A stretch of DNA of 64,000 nucleotides from Streptomyces sp. CT34 (GCF_000805335.1 NZ_KN708638.1:7747256-7811255), one strand, 5' to 3'; shown: positions 1-8,529, numbered from the stretch's first letter. Notes: a model not told the origin generated them from the sequence alone. Numbers and translations are program-made.

Positions 1-384
1 GAAAAGTCGGTCCCGGAATGGCAGGCCGCCCTGGACGCCCTCCTGTCGCTGCCCGAGATCGGCGGCCCGGTCGGGTACTCGGGGGGAGTGATCTCCATCG
101 GCATCCGGTTGGCGGTGGTCGAGCCGCGCATTGTGGCCGCCGGCTTCTTCGCCGGGAGTCTCGTGCCCGCCGCCATGTTCGAGGAGGCCCGCCGGATCAG
201 CATTCCGCTGCACGTCCTGCTGCAGTGGGACGACGAAGGGAACGACCGGCAGGCGTCCCTAGACCTGTTCGACGCCTTCGGCTCCAAGGAGAAGACGCTG
301 CACGCCAATATGGGCGGGCACACGGGCGTCCCGCAGTTCGCAGGGGAGGACGCGGCCGGGTTCTTCGCCCGGCATTTGCGCTAG
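1..384 (+). CDS. alpha/beta hydrolase, C-terminal part (5' end outside window)
   Basis: The frame is open from base 1 to the TAG at 382-384, so only about 127 C-terminal residues are present. The nucleophile elbow reads GYSGG (G-x-S-x-G), followed by a hydrophobic stretch ending in AAGFFAGS. The late GGHTGVP supplies the likely catalytic histidine, and an Asp lies in the WDDEGND segment. This arrangement fits small alpha/beta hydrolases of the dienelactone-hydrolase-like group. The substrate cannot be told. No signal peptide can be judged because the N-terminus is missing. Confidence 0.75.
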   Translation, partial: EKSVPEWQAALDALLSLPEIGGPVGYSGGVISIGIRLAVVEPRIVAAGFFAGSLVPAAMFEEARRISIPLHVLLQWDDEGNDRQASLDLFDAFGSKEKTLHANMGGHTGVPQFAGEDAAGFFARHLR

Positions 385-404
385 CCGCGGGGCGGCCCCG
401 CCGG

Positions 405-640
405 CAGGCCGGTAGACGGTAGGCGGTGCCGGCCAGCACGCCACTCATCAAGGACAGGCCCAGGCCCTCCTCGATGTATGGCAACACCAGCTGCACTGTG
501 CCCGGCGCTCAGGTCGATCAACTCCACGATCGCGTCGCCGACTTGGAGCTCTTCCTGGCCCTCGAACGTGCGCATGGGAGGCACCACCACTACGTCGGAG
601 GAGCAGGTCGCAGGAGTGGGGTTCACTTGGAGGTACCGAG
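405..640 (-). pseudogene. remnant of a metallo-beta-lactamase-fold hydrolase
   Basis: Read leftward, one frame gives VVVVPPMRTFEG...LQVGDAIVELIDLSAGH, which follows the usual MBL-fold pattern of a TFxG strand, a Gly-Asp turn and a GxxH metal-ligand motif. Just after this GH, near 498, the similarity jumps by one frame and continues as VQLVLPYIEEG...MSGVLAGTAYRLP, resembling the following strand and a degraded GD(V/L)LFxGT motif. There is no credible N-terminus, because the CGNR gene ends only a few bases upstream, and the C-terminal half is absent. I read it as a frameshifted, doubly truncated relic. The family call rests on motif spacing only. Confidence 0.45.
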
Positions 641-647
641 GTAACGA

Positions 648-1223
648 TCACTCCGCTGATCTGGGGTTTTTGCGCTGGTTGGCATTGAAGCGCGCTTTCT
701 TCTGACGATTCCCGCAGGTGTTCATGTCGCACCATTTGCGGGTGCGACTCTGGCTGGTGTCGAAGAAGGCGGCTTGGCAGGTCGGTGATGCACACAGGGC
801 CAATTTTCCGTCTCGTTCGCCCGCGATGACGCTGATCGCGTCGGCGGCGATCACACTGAGGGCATCTTCCACGCAGGAAGCCGAGCTGAGCCGCCATCGC
901 CGCTTACCCTCGGGCGTCAGGATAGCCGCGGCCCGGCCCTGAGCGCTGCAGTCATTGATGACTTGGACGGCAGATGCAGGGAGAGCGTCCTGGATCGCGG
1001 CCGCTGTCGCGGCGGCGTGAATCGACTCCCTCAGTTCCCGAGCAAGTTCGAGCTGGGCAGTGGTGCAGGAGTCCACGGCGAGACCGTTCACTACCAGCCA
1101 GTCGATGAGTCGGTGCGGCGTGGGGATGCGCTCCACGGCGTCGCCATGACGCTCCGTCAGAGTCGCCGTGAAGCTGGTCGCTAGCACCTTACCGAGGCGG
1201 AAGTCAGGGAACCCGGCACGCAT
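648..1223 (-). CDS. CGNR zinc finger transcriptional regulator
   Basis: This 191-residue protein has the ABATE-type N-terminal region found in actinobacterial CGNR proteins. A C-terminal zinc finger spans roughly residues 140-180: CASPTCQAAFFD, then RKWCDMNTCGNRQKKARF, with four cysteines and the diagnostic CGNR. The family is known as DNA-binding regulators, often next to a hydrolase or transporter they control. It is divergent from the epoxide hydrolase at 1306, and two copies of a 17-bp palindromic site lie between them. One copy sits directly against this start codon, so autorepression is likely (inference). The ATG at 1221-1223 is preceded by AAGGTGG, which overlaps the operator copy. 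Confidence 0.85.
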   Translation of the reverse strand: MRAGFPDFRLGKVLATSFTATLTERHGDAVERIPTPHRLIDWLVVNGLAVDSCTTAQLELARELRESIHAAATAAAIQDALPASAVQVINDCSAQGRAAAILTPEGKRRWRLSSASCVEDALSVIAADAISVIAGERDGKLALCASPTCQAAFFDTSQSRTRKWCDMNTCGNRQKKARFNANQRKNPRSAE

Positions 1224-1225
1224 GG

Positions 1226-1242
1226 AACCACCTTAGCGGGTT
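1226..1242. promoter_or_regulatory. palindromic operator copy 1, probable CGNR-regulator site
   Basis: AACCACCTTAGCGGGTT is an imperfect dyad with AACC/GGTT arms. It matches the copy at 1268-1284 at 15 of 17 positions and lies two bases upstream of the CGNR start codon. The assignment to that regulator is an inference from position. Confidence 0.6.
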
Positions 1243-1267
1243 GCAGCGCGGCTCGGAGAACTGCTAG

Positions 1268-1284
1268 AACCGCCTTAGCCGGTT
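1268..1284. promoter_or_regulatory. palindromic operator copy 2, upstream of epoxide hydrolase
   Basis: AACCGCCTTAGCCGGTT has AACCG/CGGTT arms. Its centre is 42 bp from the centre of copy 1, about four helical turns, which would place both sites on one DNA face. It lies 21 bp upstream of the epoxide hydrolase ATG and just before its AGGAGGT ribosome binding site. Confidence 0.6.
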
Positions 1285-1305
1285 CCGCGATGGCCAGGAG
1301 GTCTC

Positions 1306-2478
1306 ATGCCCCGTCCAACCAGCGACGTGCAAGCATTTGAAGCCCACGCAACTGACGGTGACCTCGACGATCTGCGCGCGCGACTAGCCGCGGCGCGGCT
1401 ACCGGAGGCCGAGACGGTCTATCGCGCCGCGCCCGACCCTCGCCGATGGGAACAGGGCGTTCCTCTCGCCGACCTCGTCGATGTCGTGAACTACTGGCGC
1501 ACCGGGTACAACTGGCGGTCGTTCGAAGAGCGCCTCAACCGAATCGGCCAGTTCCGCACGACCATTGATGATCTGGGAATCCACTTCCTGCACCGCCGGT
1601 CCGCGCGCGCAGATGCCACTCCTCTGCTCTTGACGCACGGGTGGCCAGGCAGCATTGCGGAGTTCATCGATGTAGTAGACGAGCTGGCAGATCCGAAAGA
1701 TGCGGACACGCCGGCGTTCCACGTCGTGGTTCCCTCGCTGCCAGGCTTTGGTTACAGCGACAAGCCGGCCACCACCGGGTGGGGAACCGAAAAGATCGCG
1801 GCCGCATGGGTGGAACTGATGGGAAGGCTCGGCTACAGCAAGTTCGCCGCCCACGGCGGCGACTGGGGAGGTAACATCACCACGGTTCTCGGCGGCAGGT
1901 TCCCGGCGCACGTTCTCGGCATCCACACAACGTTCGCGGAGGGACCGCCCGGGTTGGCAACGGACGGGCTGACGGCGGTCGAGCGCAAGTGGACCGAGGA
2001 AACCCGCGATTTCTGGCGCCACCGTGCGGCGTACGCGAAGCAGCAGGCGACCCGGCCGCAGACCATCGGTTACTCGCTCGTCGATTCACCGGTCGGGCTT
2101 CTTGCCTGGATCCTTGACAAGTTCGCCGAGTGGTCAGACACCGTAGACAGCCCGTTCGAGACGATTTCCCGAGACCGCGTTCTTGACGACGTCACCCTGT
2201 ACTGGCTGACGCGGACCGGCGCATCGTCGGCCCGCATTTACTACGAAAGCCACAACTCGCTGGACCCCGAACTTCGGGTCGACGTCCCGTCAGCAATCAC
2301 TGTGTATCCCCGCGACATCGAGAAGTATCCGCGCGCCTGGGCACAGGAGCGGTACCGACAGATCGTCCGATGGAGGTCGCCAGAAATCGGGGGACATTTC
2401 CCGTCGCTGGAGATTGCCGAGTATTTCGTCAAGGACCTGCAAGAGGGCCTCGCGGCAGTGCTGGCGGCTAATCGGTGA
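1306..2478 (+). CDS. epoxide hydrolase, EHN-type alpha/beta hydrolase
   Basis: This 390-residue protein has the N-terminal EHN segment (DLDDLRARLAAARLPE and WRTGYNWRSFEERLN) typical of microsomal-type epoxide hydrolases, followed by an alpha/beta hydrolase core. The HGWPGS oxyanion motif is near residue 110. The nucleophile elbow is HGGDWGG, with Asp as nucleophile, near residue 186. Two Tyr residues expected to polarise the epoxide lie in the cap region, and the catalytic His is in GGHFPSLE near the C-terminus. It should hydrolyse an epoxide to a vicinal diol; the natural substrate is unknown. AGGAGGT stands three bases before the ATG. Expression is probably controlled by the divergent CGNR protein. 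Confidence 0.88.
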   Translation: MPRPTSDVQAFEAHATDGDLDDLRARLAAARLPEAETVYRAAPDPRRWEQGVPLADLVDVVNYWRTGYNWRSFEERLNRIGQFRTTIDDLGIHFLHRRSARADATPLLLTHGWPGSIAEFIDVVDELADPKDADTPAFHVVVPSLPGFGYSDKPATTGWGTEKIAAAWVELMGRLGYSKFAAHGGDWGGNITTVLGGRFPAHVLGIHTTFAEGPPGLATDGLTAVERKWTEETRDFWRHRAAYAKQQATRPQTIGYSLVDSPVGLLAWILDKFAEWSDTVDSPFETISRDRVLDDVTLYWLTRTGASSARIYYESHNSLDPELRVDVPSAITVYPRDIEKYPRAWAQERYRQIVRWRSPEIGGHFPSLEIAEYFVKDLQEGLAAVLAANR

Positions 2479-2598
2479 ACGTGGCTGGGTGCCGGCATTC
2501 GATCACCGCATGATCCGGCTCAAGGCGTCGCCCGACGGCTTCCAGACCGAGTTCATCGAGACGGCAGAACGTGGTCAGACAGGGCGCGGCGCGGATAG

Positions 2599-3048
2599 CG
2601 TGGAGCATGTCGAGGTCTTTCGGATGGTAGACCTCGACGCCTCCCCGCCAACACCCCCGACCACACCCTCAACTGCGCAGAGCCCGCCAACCGGGAGGCA
2701 GCACAGCCGGCCACTATCGCATACGAAGCCGCCTACCACACCTGGAAACAGGCTCCCAGCCCCCGCCCCACAGAACTACGCCAAGCATGGCAGCAGGGCA
2801 CGCCAAGCCTTGAAAACAGCCCGCGCAAAGCCCCCCAGCACATGGGCCCCGGCTCACAGAAGAAATACCGCGATTACCTCTCCGCCACATTTGGGGAGGC
2901 CGTCACCGAGAAGCTCATCACCCAGAACCGGGCCAAACCTGTCGCCCTCGCCAAGTACCAGAGGCCCGCGTCCCTCGTGACGAACGTGTGGCCCGCTGCC
3001 CCGCTGACCCGGGCCGGTGCCCGGGGGAGGGGCCGGATCAGCGGCTGA
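2599..3048 (+). pseudogene. unidentified coding remnant, possibly of a mobile element
   Basis: Reading frame 1 is open from just after a TAG at 2596-2598 to the TGA at 3046-3048. It gives a protein-like sequence (IAYEAAYHTWKQAP, then TELRQAWQQGTPSLENSP, then MGPGSQKKYRDYLSATFGE and KLITQNRAKPVALAKY). Composition is less GC-extreme and codon use differs from the neighbours, with several A-ending codons. The only ATG inside it, at 2842, would give 68 residues and no clear ribosome binding site. The last bases overlap the convergent Lrp gene. I do not recognise the family. It looks like the C-terminal part of a longer protein that has lost its beginning. The stretch 2479-2598 holds no gene I can support. 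Confidence 0.3.
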
Positions 3049-3484
3049 CGGGACGCCGGGCGAGCGGCGAGGAGTAGACCACGCTCGTCGTCACCGCGCC
3101 CAGCGCACCGATGCGTCCGGACACCTCCTCCAGATGCCGCATCGACCGGGCGGCGACCTTGATCACATAGCGGTCGTCGCCCGTGACGTGATGCGCCTCC
3201 AGAATCTCCGGTGTGCTCTCCAGCAGATCGTGGAACGGCTCGCAGTGCCCGCTCGGGTACCGCAGCCGGACGAACGCCAGCACCGGCAGCCCGATCCGCT
3301 CCCGGTCGACCACCGCCGCGTACCCCGAGATCACCCCGGCCTCCTCCATCCGCCGGACCCGTTCGGTGACCGCGCTCGCGGACATGTTCACCGCGCGCGC
3401 CAGCTCGGCGTGGCCCGCGCGGCCGTGCTGCTGGAGGACGTCGAGGATGCGCCAGTCGGTGGCGTCGGGGGAATAGCCGGTCAT
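3038..3484 (-). CDS. Lrp/AsnC family transcriptional regulator
   Basis: This 148-residue protein has full family length. The N-terminal winged helix-turn-helix is TDWRILDVLQQHGRAGHAEL, with recognition helix MSASAVTERVRRMEEAGVI. The RAM/AsnC ligand-binding domain follows from about residue 70 (LAFVRLRYPSG, then VTGDDRYVIKVAARSMRHLEE). Members bind amino acids or related effectors and form octamers on DNA. The ligand here cannot be predicted. No co-directional target gene is directly adjacent; the nearest, DUF885, lies upstream and ends 248 bp away. Confidence 0.9.
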   Translation of the reverse strand: MTGYSPDATDWRILDVLQQHGRAGHAELARAVNMSASAVTERVRRMEEAGVISGYAAVVDRERIGLPVLAFVRLRYPSGHCEPFHDLLESTPEILEAHHVTGDDRYVIKVAARSMRHLEEVSGRIGALGAVTTSVVYSSPLARRPVSR

Positions 3485-3665
3485 CCCCGCTGTCTAGCAG
3501 TGGATTCCCCGGCGCAGCAAGGCTCTTGCCCTCTTGCGCTGATCAACCCTTCGGGAGGGGCGTGGGAGAAGAGCGGGGGCGCCGGACAAGAAGTCAGGGG
3601 CGGCGGAGAAGCGGAAGAGCGGCCGGTCCGCCGCGGGGTCAACTGCCGTGGCAGCGGACCCCACG

Positions 3666-3691
3666 GGCGGCTGCGGACGGCCGCAGCCGCC
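3666..3691 (-). terminator. GC hairpin downstream of DUF885 gene
   Basis: A perfect 11-bp stem (GGCGGCTGCGG / CCGCAGCCGCC) closes a 4-nt loop about 40 bases past the stop of the leftward DUF885 gene. There is no T-run, as is common for Streptomyces terminators. Confidence 0.55.
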
Positions 3692-3731
3692 GGGGCGGAC
3701 GGGCGGCGCGCCGTGCCGGGCGACGGTCCGG

Positions 3732-5426
3732 TCAGAGCGCGGACAGCTCGCTCAGCAGGTCGTCCAGGCCCAGCGACCCCTGCGACAGCGCCGCCATGTG
3801 CCAGGACTTGAGGTCGAAGTCCGCACCGTGGCGGGCGCGGGCGGCCTCACGGCCCTGGAGCCAGACGCGTTCCCCGAGCTTGTAGCCGATCGCCTGGCCC
3901 GCCATACCCTGGTAGCGGACGATCTCGCTCTCGACGAAGTCCGCGGGGCGGCTGCAGTGGCCGGCCAGGAACGTGTGCGCCAGCTCTGGGGTCCAGCGCT
4001 CGCCCGGGTGGAAGGGTGAGTCGGCCGGGATCTCCAGCTCCAGGTGCATGCCGATGTCGATGATGACGCGGATCGCCCGCATCATCTGCGCGTCCAGATA
4101 GCCAAGGCGCCGCTCGGCGTTGGTCAGGAAGCCCAGTTCGTCCATCAGGCGCTCGGCGTACAGCGCCCAGCCCTCCGCGTTGGCGCTGACGATGCCGACG
4201 GTCGTCTGGTAGCGCGAGAGCTTGTCCGCCACGTGCACCCACTGCGCCAGCTGGAGGTGATGGCCGGGCACGCCCTCGTGGTACCAGGTGGAGACCAGGT
4301 CGTACGCCGGGAAGCGGGTCTCGCCCATCGTCGGGAGCCAGGTGCGGCCGGGGCGGGAGAAGTCCAGCGACGGCTGGGTGTAGTACGGGGCGGCGGCGCT
4401 GCCCGGCGGGGCGATCCGCGACTCCACCCGGCGGACCCGCTCGGCGAGTTCGAAGTGGGTGCCGTCCAGCGCGTCGATGGCCTCGTCCATCAGCGACTGG
4501 AGCCACTGCCGGGTCTCCTCGACGCCCTCGATCGCCTCGCCGTGCTCATCGAGCCAGGACAGCGCCTCCCAGGGCGTCTTGGCGCCGGGCAGGACCTTTT
4601 CGGCCTCGGCCTCCATCTCGGCCAGCAGCCGGTGGAACTCCGACCAGCCGTACGCGTACGCCTCCTCCGGGTCGAGGTCGGCCCCGTTGTAGTAACGGGC
4701 GAGCCGGGCGTACCGTTCCCGGCCCACCACGTCCGGGGCGCCCTCGATGGCCGGGGCGTAGCTGTCCCGGAACCAGTCGCGCAGCTCCACCAGGGCGCCG
4801 GTGGCCACCTCCGCCGCCGCGGCCAGCTCGGCGCTCAGCGATTCCGGCCCGGGGGCGGTGAACTCGGCGAACCAGCTGCGGTCGGTGCCGATCCACTCGC
4901 CCAACTGGCCGATGACGGTGGTGACCTGGAGCGGTCCGGCGGGGAGGTCCCGCCGGAGGCCGGCTTCGAGGGAGGCCCGGTAGCCTGCCAGCGCGGCCGG
5001 AACGGCGCGCAGTCGCCGGGCGATCGCCGCCCAGTCTTCGTCGGTCTCGGTGGGGGTGACCGTGAAGACCTCGCGCATGTGGTGCAGCGGCGAGCTGAGG
5101 TTGCTGACCGTGCGCAGCCCCTCGCCCGCGTCGTGGACCGCGAGCTCCGCGGTCAGCCGCTCGCGCAGCAGCCGGGCGCAGATCTTCTCGGCGGGGGTGT
5201 CCGCGTCCGGCCGGGCCTCGGCCTCGGTGAGCCGCTCCAGCGTCGTACGGGCGAGCTGTGCCACCGCTTCCTGGCCCGCGGGGGAGAAGTCGGGGAGCTT
5301 GTCGGAGCTCTCGGCGACGCCGAGGAAGGTGCCGATGATCGGGTCCAGGTCGACGAGGGCGTCGACATAGGCGTCGGCGACCTGGCGGGGCAGCGGACCG
5401 CCCGCGGGAGTAGTGGTGTTGGACAT
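3732..5426 (-). CDS. DUF885 family protein, putative metallopeptidase-like
   Basis: About 564 residues. The family mark is YHEGVPGHHLQ near residue 375, an HExxxxH-like zinc motif in a long alpha-helical protein. It is followed by NAEGWALYAERLMDELG, which supplies the downstream glutamate. No signal peptide or membrane segment is seen, so it is likely cytoplasmic. DUF885 proteins are predicted metallopeptidases or hydrolases, but few have a known reaction, and I assign no substrate. An in-frame ATG at 5435 would add three residues. I prefer 5426 because a GAGG lies at suitable spacing before it, while the 5435 ATG directly abuts that GAGG. Confidence 0.85.
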   Translation of the reverse strand: MSNTTTPAGGPLPRQVADAYVDALVDLDPIIGTFLGVAESSDKLPDFSPAGQEAVAQLARTTLERLTEAEARPDADTPAEKICARLLRERLTAELAVHDAGEGLRTVSNLSSPLHHMREVFTVTPTETDEDWAAIARRLRAVPAALAGYRASLEAGLRRDLPAGPLQVTTVIGQLGEWIGTDRSWFAEFTAPGPESLSAELAAAAEVATGALVELRDWFRDSYAPAIEGAPDVVGRERYARLARYYNGADLDPEEAYAYGWSEFHRLLAEMEAEAEKVLPGAKTPWEALSWLDEHGEAIEGVEETRQWLQSLMDEAIDALDGTHFELAERVRRVESRIAPPGSAAAPYYTQPSLDFSRPGRTWLPTMGETRFPAYDLVSTWYHEGVPGHHLQLAQWVHVADKLSRYQTTVGIVSANAEGWALYAERLMDELGFLTNAERRLGYLDAQMMRAIRVIIDIGMHLELEIPADSPFHPGERWTPELAHTFLAGHCSRPADFVESEIVRYQGMAGQAIGYKLGERVWLQGREAARARHGADFDLKSWHMAALSQGSLGLDDLLSELSAL

Positions 5427-5537
5427 GCGGGCCATCCTCGTACGGATGGGGCCGCCGCGTCACCATCATTCCGGTGGACGTTCCTGTCGCGTCCGCTGCC
5501 GCGGTCCGCCCGATCCGGCCGGACGTACGGGACCGCC

Positions 5538-5579
5538 GGGGCGCTGGGGGCACCTCCCAGCGGTAGGCGGGGGCGCCCC
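5538..5579. repeat. GC-rich intergenic hairpin resembling the dispersed Streptomyces GGCACCTCCC repeat
   Basis: The core GGGGGCACCTCCCAGCGGTA matches, from memory, a short intergenic repeat common in Streptomyces genomes. Two nested dyads are present: GGGGCGC (5538-5544) with GCGCCCC (5573-5579), and CGCTGGG (5542-5548) with CCCAGCG (5556-5562). They share bases, so the folds are mutually exclusive. It lies between two leftward genes and could act as a transcript end. Confidence 0.5.
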
Positions 5580-5601
5580 GGCGGCCGGTCGGTCGCGCGG
5601 A

Positions 5602-6996
5602 TCAGCCGTGCCGGGAGCCGTTCCGGACGCGGAGCGCCTCGCGGGCCTCCCGGTGCGCGGGGACGCCCGCCGGACGGGCGGTGATCACCAGGGTGCCCTC
5701 CTCTATCTGGTAGTCGAGGGGCAGGCCCAGCCCGCGCATCGCCGTCACCATGCCGGTGTTGGACGCCTGGGTGATGGCGTAGACGCTCTCGCAGCCGGTC
5801 TCGGCGGCCATCGCGACCAGCCGGCGCAGCAGTTCGGCGCCGATGCCGCGCTGCTGCCAGGCGTCCTCGACCAGCAGCGCCACCTCGGTCTCGTCGCCGT
5901 CCCACAGGAGGTGGCCCAGCGCCACCAGCCGGCCGGACGCGGTCTCCACGGCCAGGGTGCGGCCGAAGCGCGGGCTGAGCAGATGCTCCAGATAACGGTC
6001 GGCGTCGCCGACCGGGCCGTGGTAGCGCAGTGCGAGGGTCTGCGCCGAGCAGCGGTCGTGCATCTCCCGGGCGGCGGCCAGATCGGCGGTGCCGGCGCGG
6101 CGGACCGTGATCGCGTTGCCCTCGGGCAGCGTCAGTACCTCGCGCCGCGGCGGCACCCGCTGGCCGAGCCGGGCATCGAGCGCTACCAGCGCGCGTACCC
6201 GGGCGAACTCGGTGGGTGTGAACGGCAACTGCGGCCTCTCGATGGTGAGCGAACCCCCGGAGGGATCCCGGAACTTCATGGTGTGGTCCTCCAGCACGCC
6301 CTCGGCGGGCACCTCCTCGGCGAGCCGCTGACCGGTCAGCGACCGGGCGGGCATCGAGCGGATCGTGCAGCGGCCGAGCAACTGACGTAGGGCAAGCGGG
6401 AGTTCGGCGGAATCGAGGGCCGTGCGGGTGGCCAGGCTGAGCATCCGGGTCGGCGCGTCGACCAGGTCGTGGGCGTCGGCCCGCTCCAGCCAGCTGTGCG
6501 CACCGCCGGCGCCGGCCACCGTACGGGTCAGATCCGCGGGCGCCAGAGCGGCCGGCGCCCGCAGCAGGAACTCGTCCACCGTCCCCTCGGACAGCGGATG
6601 GGTCTGGAGGCTGAGGATGTCCACCCGTCTCTCGGCCAGCGCGGTGCACAGCGCGGCGAGGCTGCCCGGCTCGTCCCGGACCGTGGTCCGCATCCGCCAC
6701 AGCGTCGTCTCCTGGCCGCCGGCCTCCGGTGCCGGTGCGGGGGACGGCGCGGTGGCGCCGGTATCGGCCGGTGGTGGCGCGTGCTCGCGGCGGCGTGACC
6801 ACCAGATGTGGAAGCCGGCCGTGGCGAGCAGGGCGACGGCCGCGGTGCACAGCAGCACCGAGCCGGACGGGCCGTGCGCGACCGTGTTGGCCACGGCATC
6901 GGCCACCGTCACGGCCGTGAACAGGGCGGCCAGCTCGACGGCGTCTTGGCGCCAGTGGTGGCGCCGGGCGGAACGGGCGGAGGTTGCTTCAGTCAT
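5602..6996 (-). CDS. membrane-anchored ACT-like and GNAT acetyltransferase-like protein
   Basis: This 464-residue protein begins at the ATG at 6994-6996. Two hydrophobic helices occupy roughly residues 20-65 (VELAALFTAVTVADAVANTV and VLLCTAAVALLATAGFHIWW), so the remainder should face the cytoplasm. An ACT-like fold follows (MRTTVRDEPGSLAALCTAL...DILSLQTHPL), and the C-terminal third is a GNAT domain with an acetyl-CoA loop at EDAWQQRGIGAELLRRLV. The same frame stays open upstream to 7794, but that part belongs to a broken phoD gene. The combination suggests amino-acid-sensing control of an acyltransferase; the acceptor is unknown. Confidence 0.8.
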   Translation of the reverse strand: MTEATSARSARRHHWRQDAVELAALFTAVTVADAVANTVAHGPSGSVLLCTAAVALLATAGFHIWWSRRREHAPPPADTGATAPSPAPAPEAGGQETTLWRMRTTVRDEPGSLAALCTALAERRVDILSLQTHPLSEGTVDEFLLRAPAALAPADLTRTVAGAGGAHSWLERADAHDLVDAPTRMLSLATRTALDSAELPLALRQLLGRCTIRSMPARSLTGQRLAEEVPAEGVLEDHTMKFRDPSGGSLTIERPQLPFTPTEFARVRALVALDARLGQRVPPRREVLTLPEGNAITVRRAGTADLAAAREMHDRCSAQTLALRYHGPVGDADRYLEHLLSPRFGRTLAVETASGRLVALGHLLWDGDETEVALLVEDAWQQRGIGAELLRRLVAMAAETGCESVYAITQASNTGMVTAMRGLGLPLDYQIEEGTLVITARPAGVPAHREAREALRVRNGSRHG

Positions 6997-7079
6997 GCAG
7001 ACAGCCTTGCCGACAGGTGTTGCCTGGTCGCCAACACATTGTGTCGCATGGGTAAAAGACGCAATCGGCGCATTCATGA

Positions 7080-7794
7080 CTACTGCCCTACCTGTCCTGG
7101 TTGCAGCGTTTTCGTGAACAGCACCTCTCCGCCCTCCTGACGCCCGCCCTCCCGGCGCAGCCGCACCGTCAACTCCCCGTTTCCTCCGCCGATACCGATC
7201 TCGCCGAAGTGCCGAAGTACTGCGGGCTCTCCACGGGAGAGGTGTTCGCACGCTCCGGCGCTTTGATGAACGCCTGCTCGGCCCCGAACGTTCCATCCCA
7301 TTCCCCTGCCGGGAACCCGCCCGTGTGCAGCGCCACGGGGGGCGAACTCCCGGAACGGCTCGAAGTCCCCGAACGCCGCCCGCGAAAGTAGTTGCCCCGG
7401 GTACCGATTGTTGTGGACATCGCGGTCGTCCCCCTGCGTGATCGTCGGCACCTGTGCGTTGAACCGGTACGCATTCGCATCCACCGGCTGGGAGTTGTAG
7501 CCGAACGCGCCGCGGAATTCCGCCGGCGTCTCGGTGACCTTCGACTTCTCCTCGGCGGTGGCATTTCCGCCGGATACGCCCGCCCGGCAGCGTCACCCGC
7601 TCCGGCATCGGGTTGTCCGCGTAAATGCTGTCGCCGCTGCACAGGAAGAAGTCCCGATCGCGGCGGAGCTGCGCGGGCGCGGCAGCGGCGGGCGCCGCCC
7701 CGGCGACCGCGGGCGGCGCGGGCACCGCGGAACCGGCCGCCGCGCCCTGAAGGAGCGCCCGCCGCCCGAGTCCGCCGCCGGACCGGTCCGCCAT
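7080..7794 (-). pseudogene. phoD: broken PhoD-type alkaline phosphatase
   Basis: The relic begins with a twin-arginine-like leader (GLGRRALLQGAAAGSAVPAP), then FFLCSGDSIYADNPMPERVT, which matches the PhoD metal-site region. Coding then moves between frames: MDANAYRFNAQVPTITQGDD and VHNNRYPGQLLS lie in one, TFGAEQAFIKAPERANTSP and VESPQYFG in another, and HFGEIGIGGGNGELTVRLRR ending LFTKTLQPGQ in the first again. These pieces are in the correct order for PhoD. The total of about 235 codons is far below the usual 500 or more, so large internal parts are deleted as well as frameshifted. It cannot give an active enzyme. Confidence 0.7.
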
Positions 7795-8007
7795 CTTCCC
7801 GCCTCCATGGTGTCGTTCGCGCTCGGTACGCCCCCGTTCGTATCGCCATCCGGTGCCGGGCGGCCGAACTCCCGGTGAACAACCGCCCCCTGGCCCCGGA
7901 CCGGGACCAGGGTCGCAAGACCGGCGACCGATCGCCAGGAGGTCGCCGGAGCGCCTACGGTCCTCTTACGCGCCGCCGCACGGCGGCCCCACGGAAGGTG
8001 ACACCGT

Positions 8008-8421
8008 ATGCCGGCCAACGGTTCCGCCCATATCCGGATCGCCCGCCCGTCCCGCGACCTGACGGCCGCCGACCGCTTCTGGCGCACCGGCCTGGGCCTG
8101 ACCGAGCTGTTCCGCCACACCTCCGGGGCGGGCGAGCACTCCCTCCTGATGCTCGGCTGGCCGGACGCCTGCTGGCACCTGGAGCTGACCCTCGACCCCT
8201 CCGGCATGCTCGAACCGGCCCCCACGCCCGACGACTTGCTGGTCGTCTACCTCGGCGAACCGGTGCCGGACGACCTGGTCGCCCGCCTCGAACACTGCGG
8301 CGGCAAGCGGGTGCCCGCGCACAACTCCTACTGGGACGAGTGGGGCACGACCGTCCAGGACCCGGACGGCTACCGGCTGGTGCTCTGCGAGCGGGACTGG
8401 AGCAACTCCGCCGACCGGTGA
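8008..8421 (+). CDS. VOC family protein (glyoxalase-like)
   Basis: This 137-residue protein has the length and layout of a single vicinal-oxygen-chelate domain pair: IRIARPSRDLTAADRFWRTG opens the first beta-alpha-beta repeat, and WGTTVQDPDGYRLVLCERD closes the second. The metal ligands are uncertain. A His in the first strand (SAHIRIA) and the Glu of VLCERD sit near the expected positions. A good ribosome binding site (GGAAGGTG) lies before the ATG. Candidate roles are ring-cleavage, isomerase or drug-binding; nothing nearby specifies one. Confidence 0.8.
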   Translation: MPANGSAHIRIARPSRDLTAADRFWRTGLGLTELFRHTSGAGEHSLLMLGWPDACWHLELTLDPSGMLEPAPTPDDLLVVYLGEPVPDDLVARLEHCGGKRVPAHNSYWDEWGTTVQDPDGYRLVLCERDWSNSADR

Positions 8422-8479
8422 CCCGACGGGCGCCGCCGGTCCCCTCAGGACCTCCGGCGCAGCTGCGCAGGCGGATGCG

Positions 8480-8516
8480 CAGAGCCCCGGCCCGCCGGCA
8501 GCAGGTCGGGGCTCTG
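8480..8516. terminator. bidirectional hairpin between VOC and DUF397 genes
   Basis: CAGAGCCCCG (8480-8489) pairs perfectly with CGGGGCTCTG (8507-8516) around a 17-nt loop. It lies between two convergent genes, so it can serve both strands. Confidence 0.55.
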
Positions 8517-8529
8517 GCTGAAACGATGG

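Noticed and set aside
4044..5684. 546-codon rightward frame opposite the DUF885 gene
   Set aside because: Low-complexity composition and no recognisable motif; the leftward frame has the YHEGVPGHH motif and proper codon bias.
5602..7794. A single 730-codon fusion of a secreted leader with the ACT-GNAT protein
   Set aside because: The upstream part is a broken phoD gene that happens to be in frame; the ACT-GNAT protein has its own ATG and N-terminal membrane helices.
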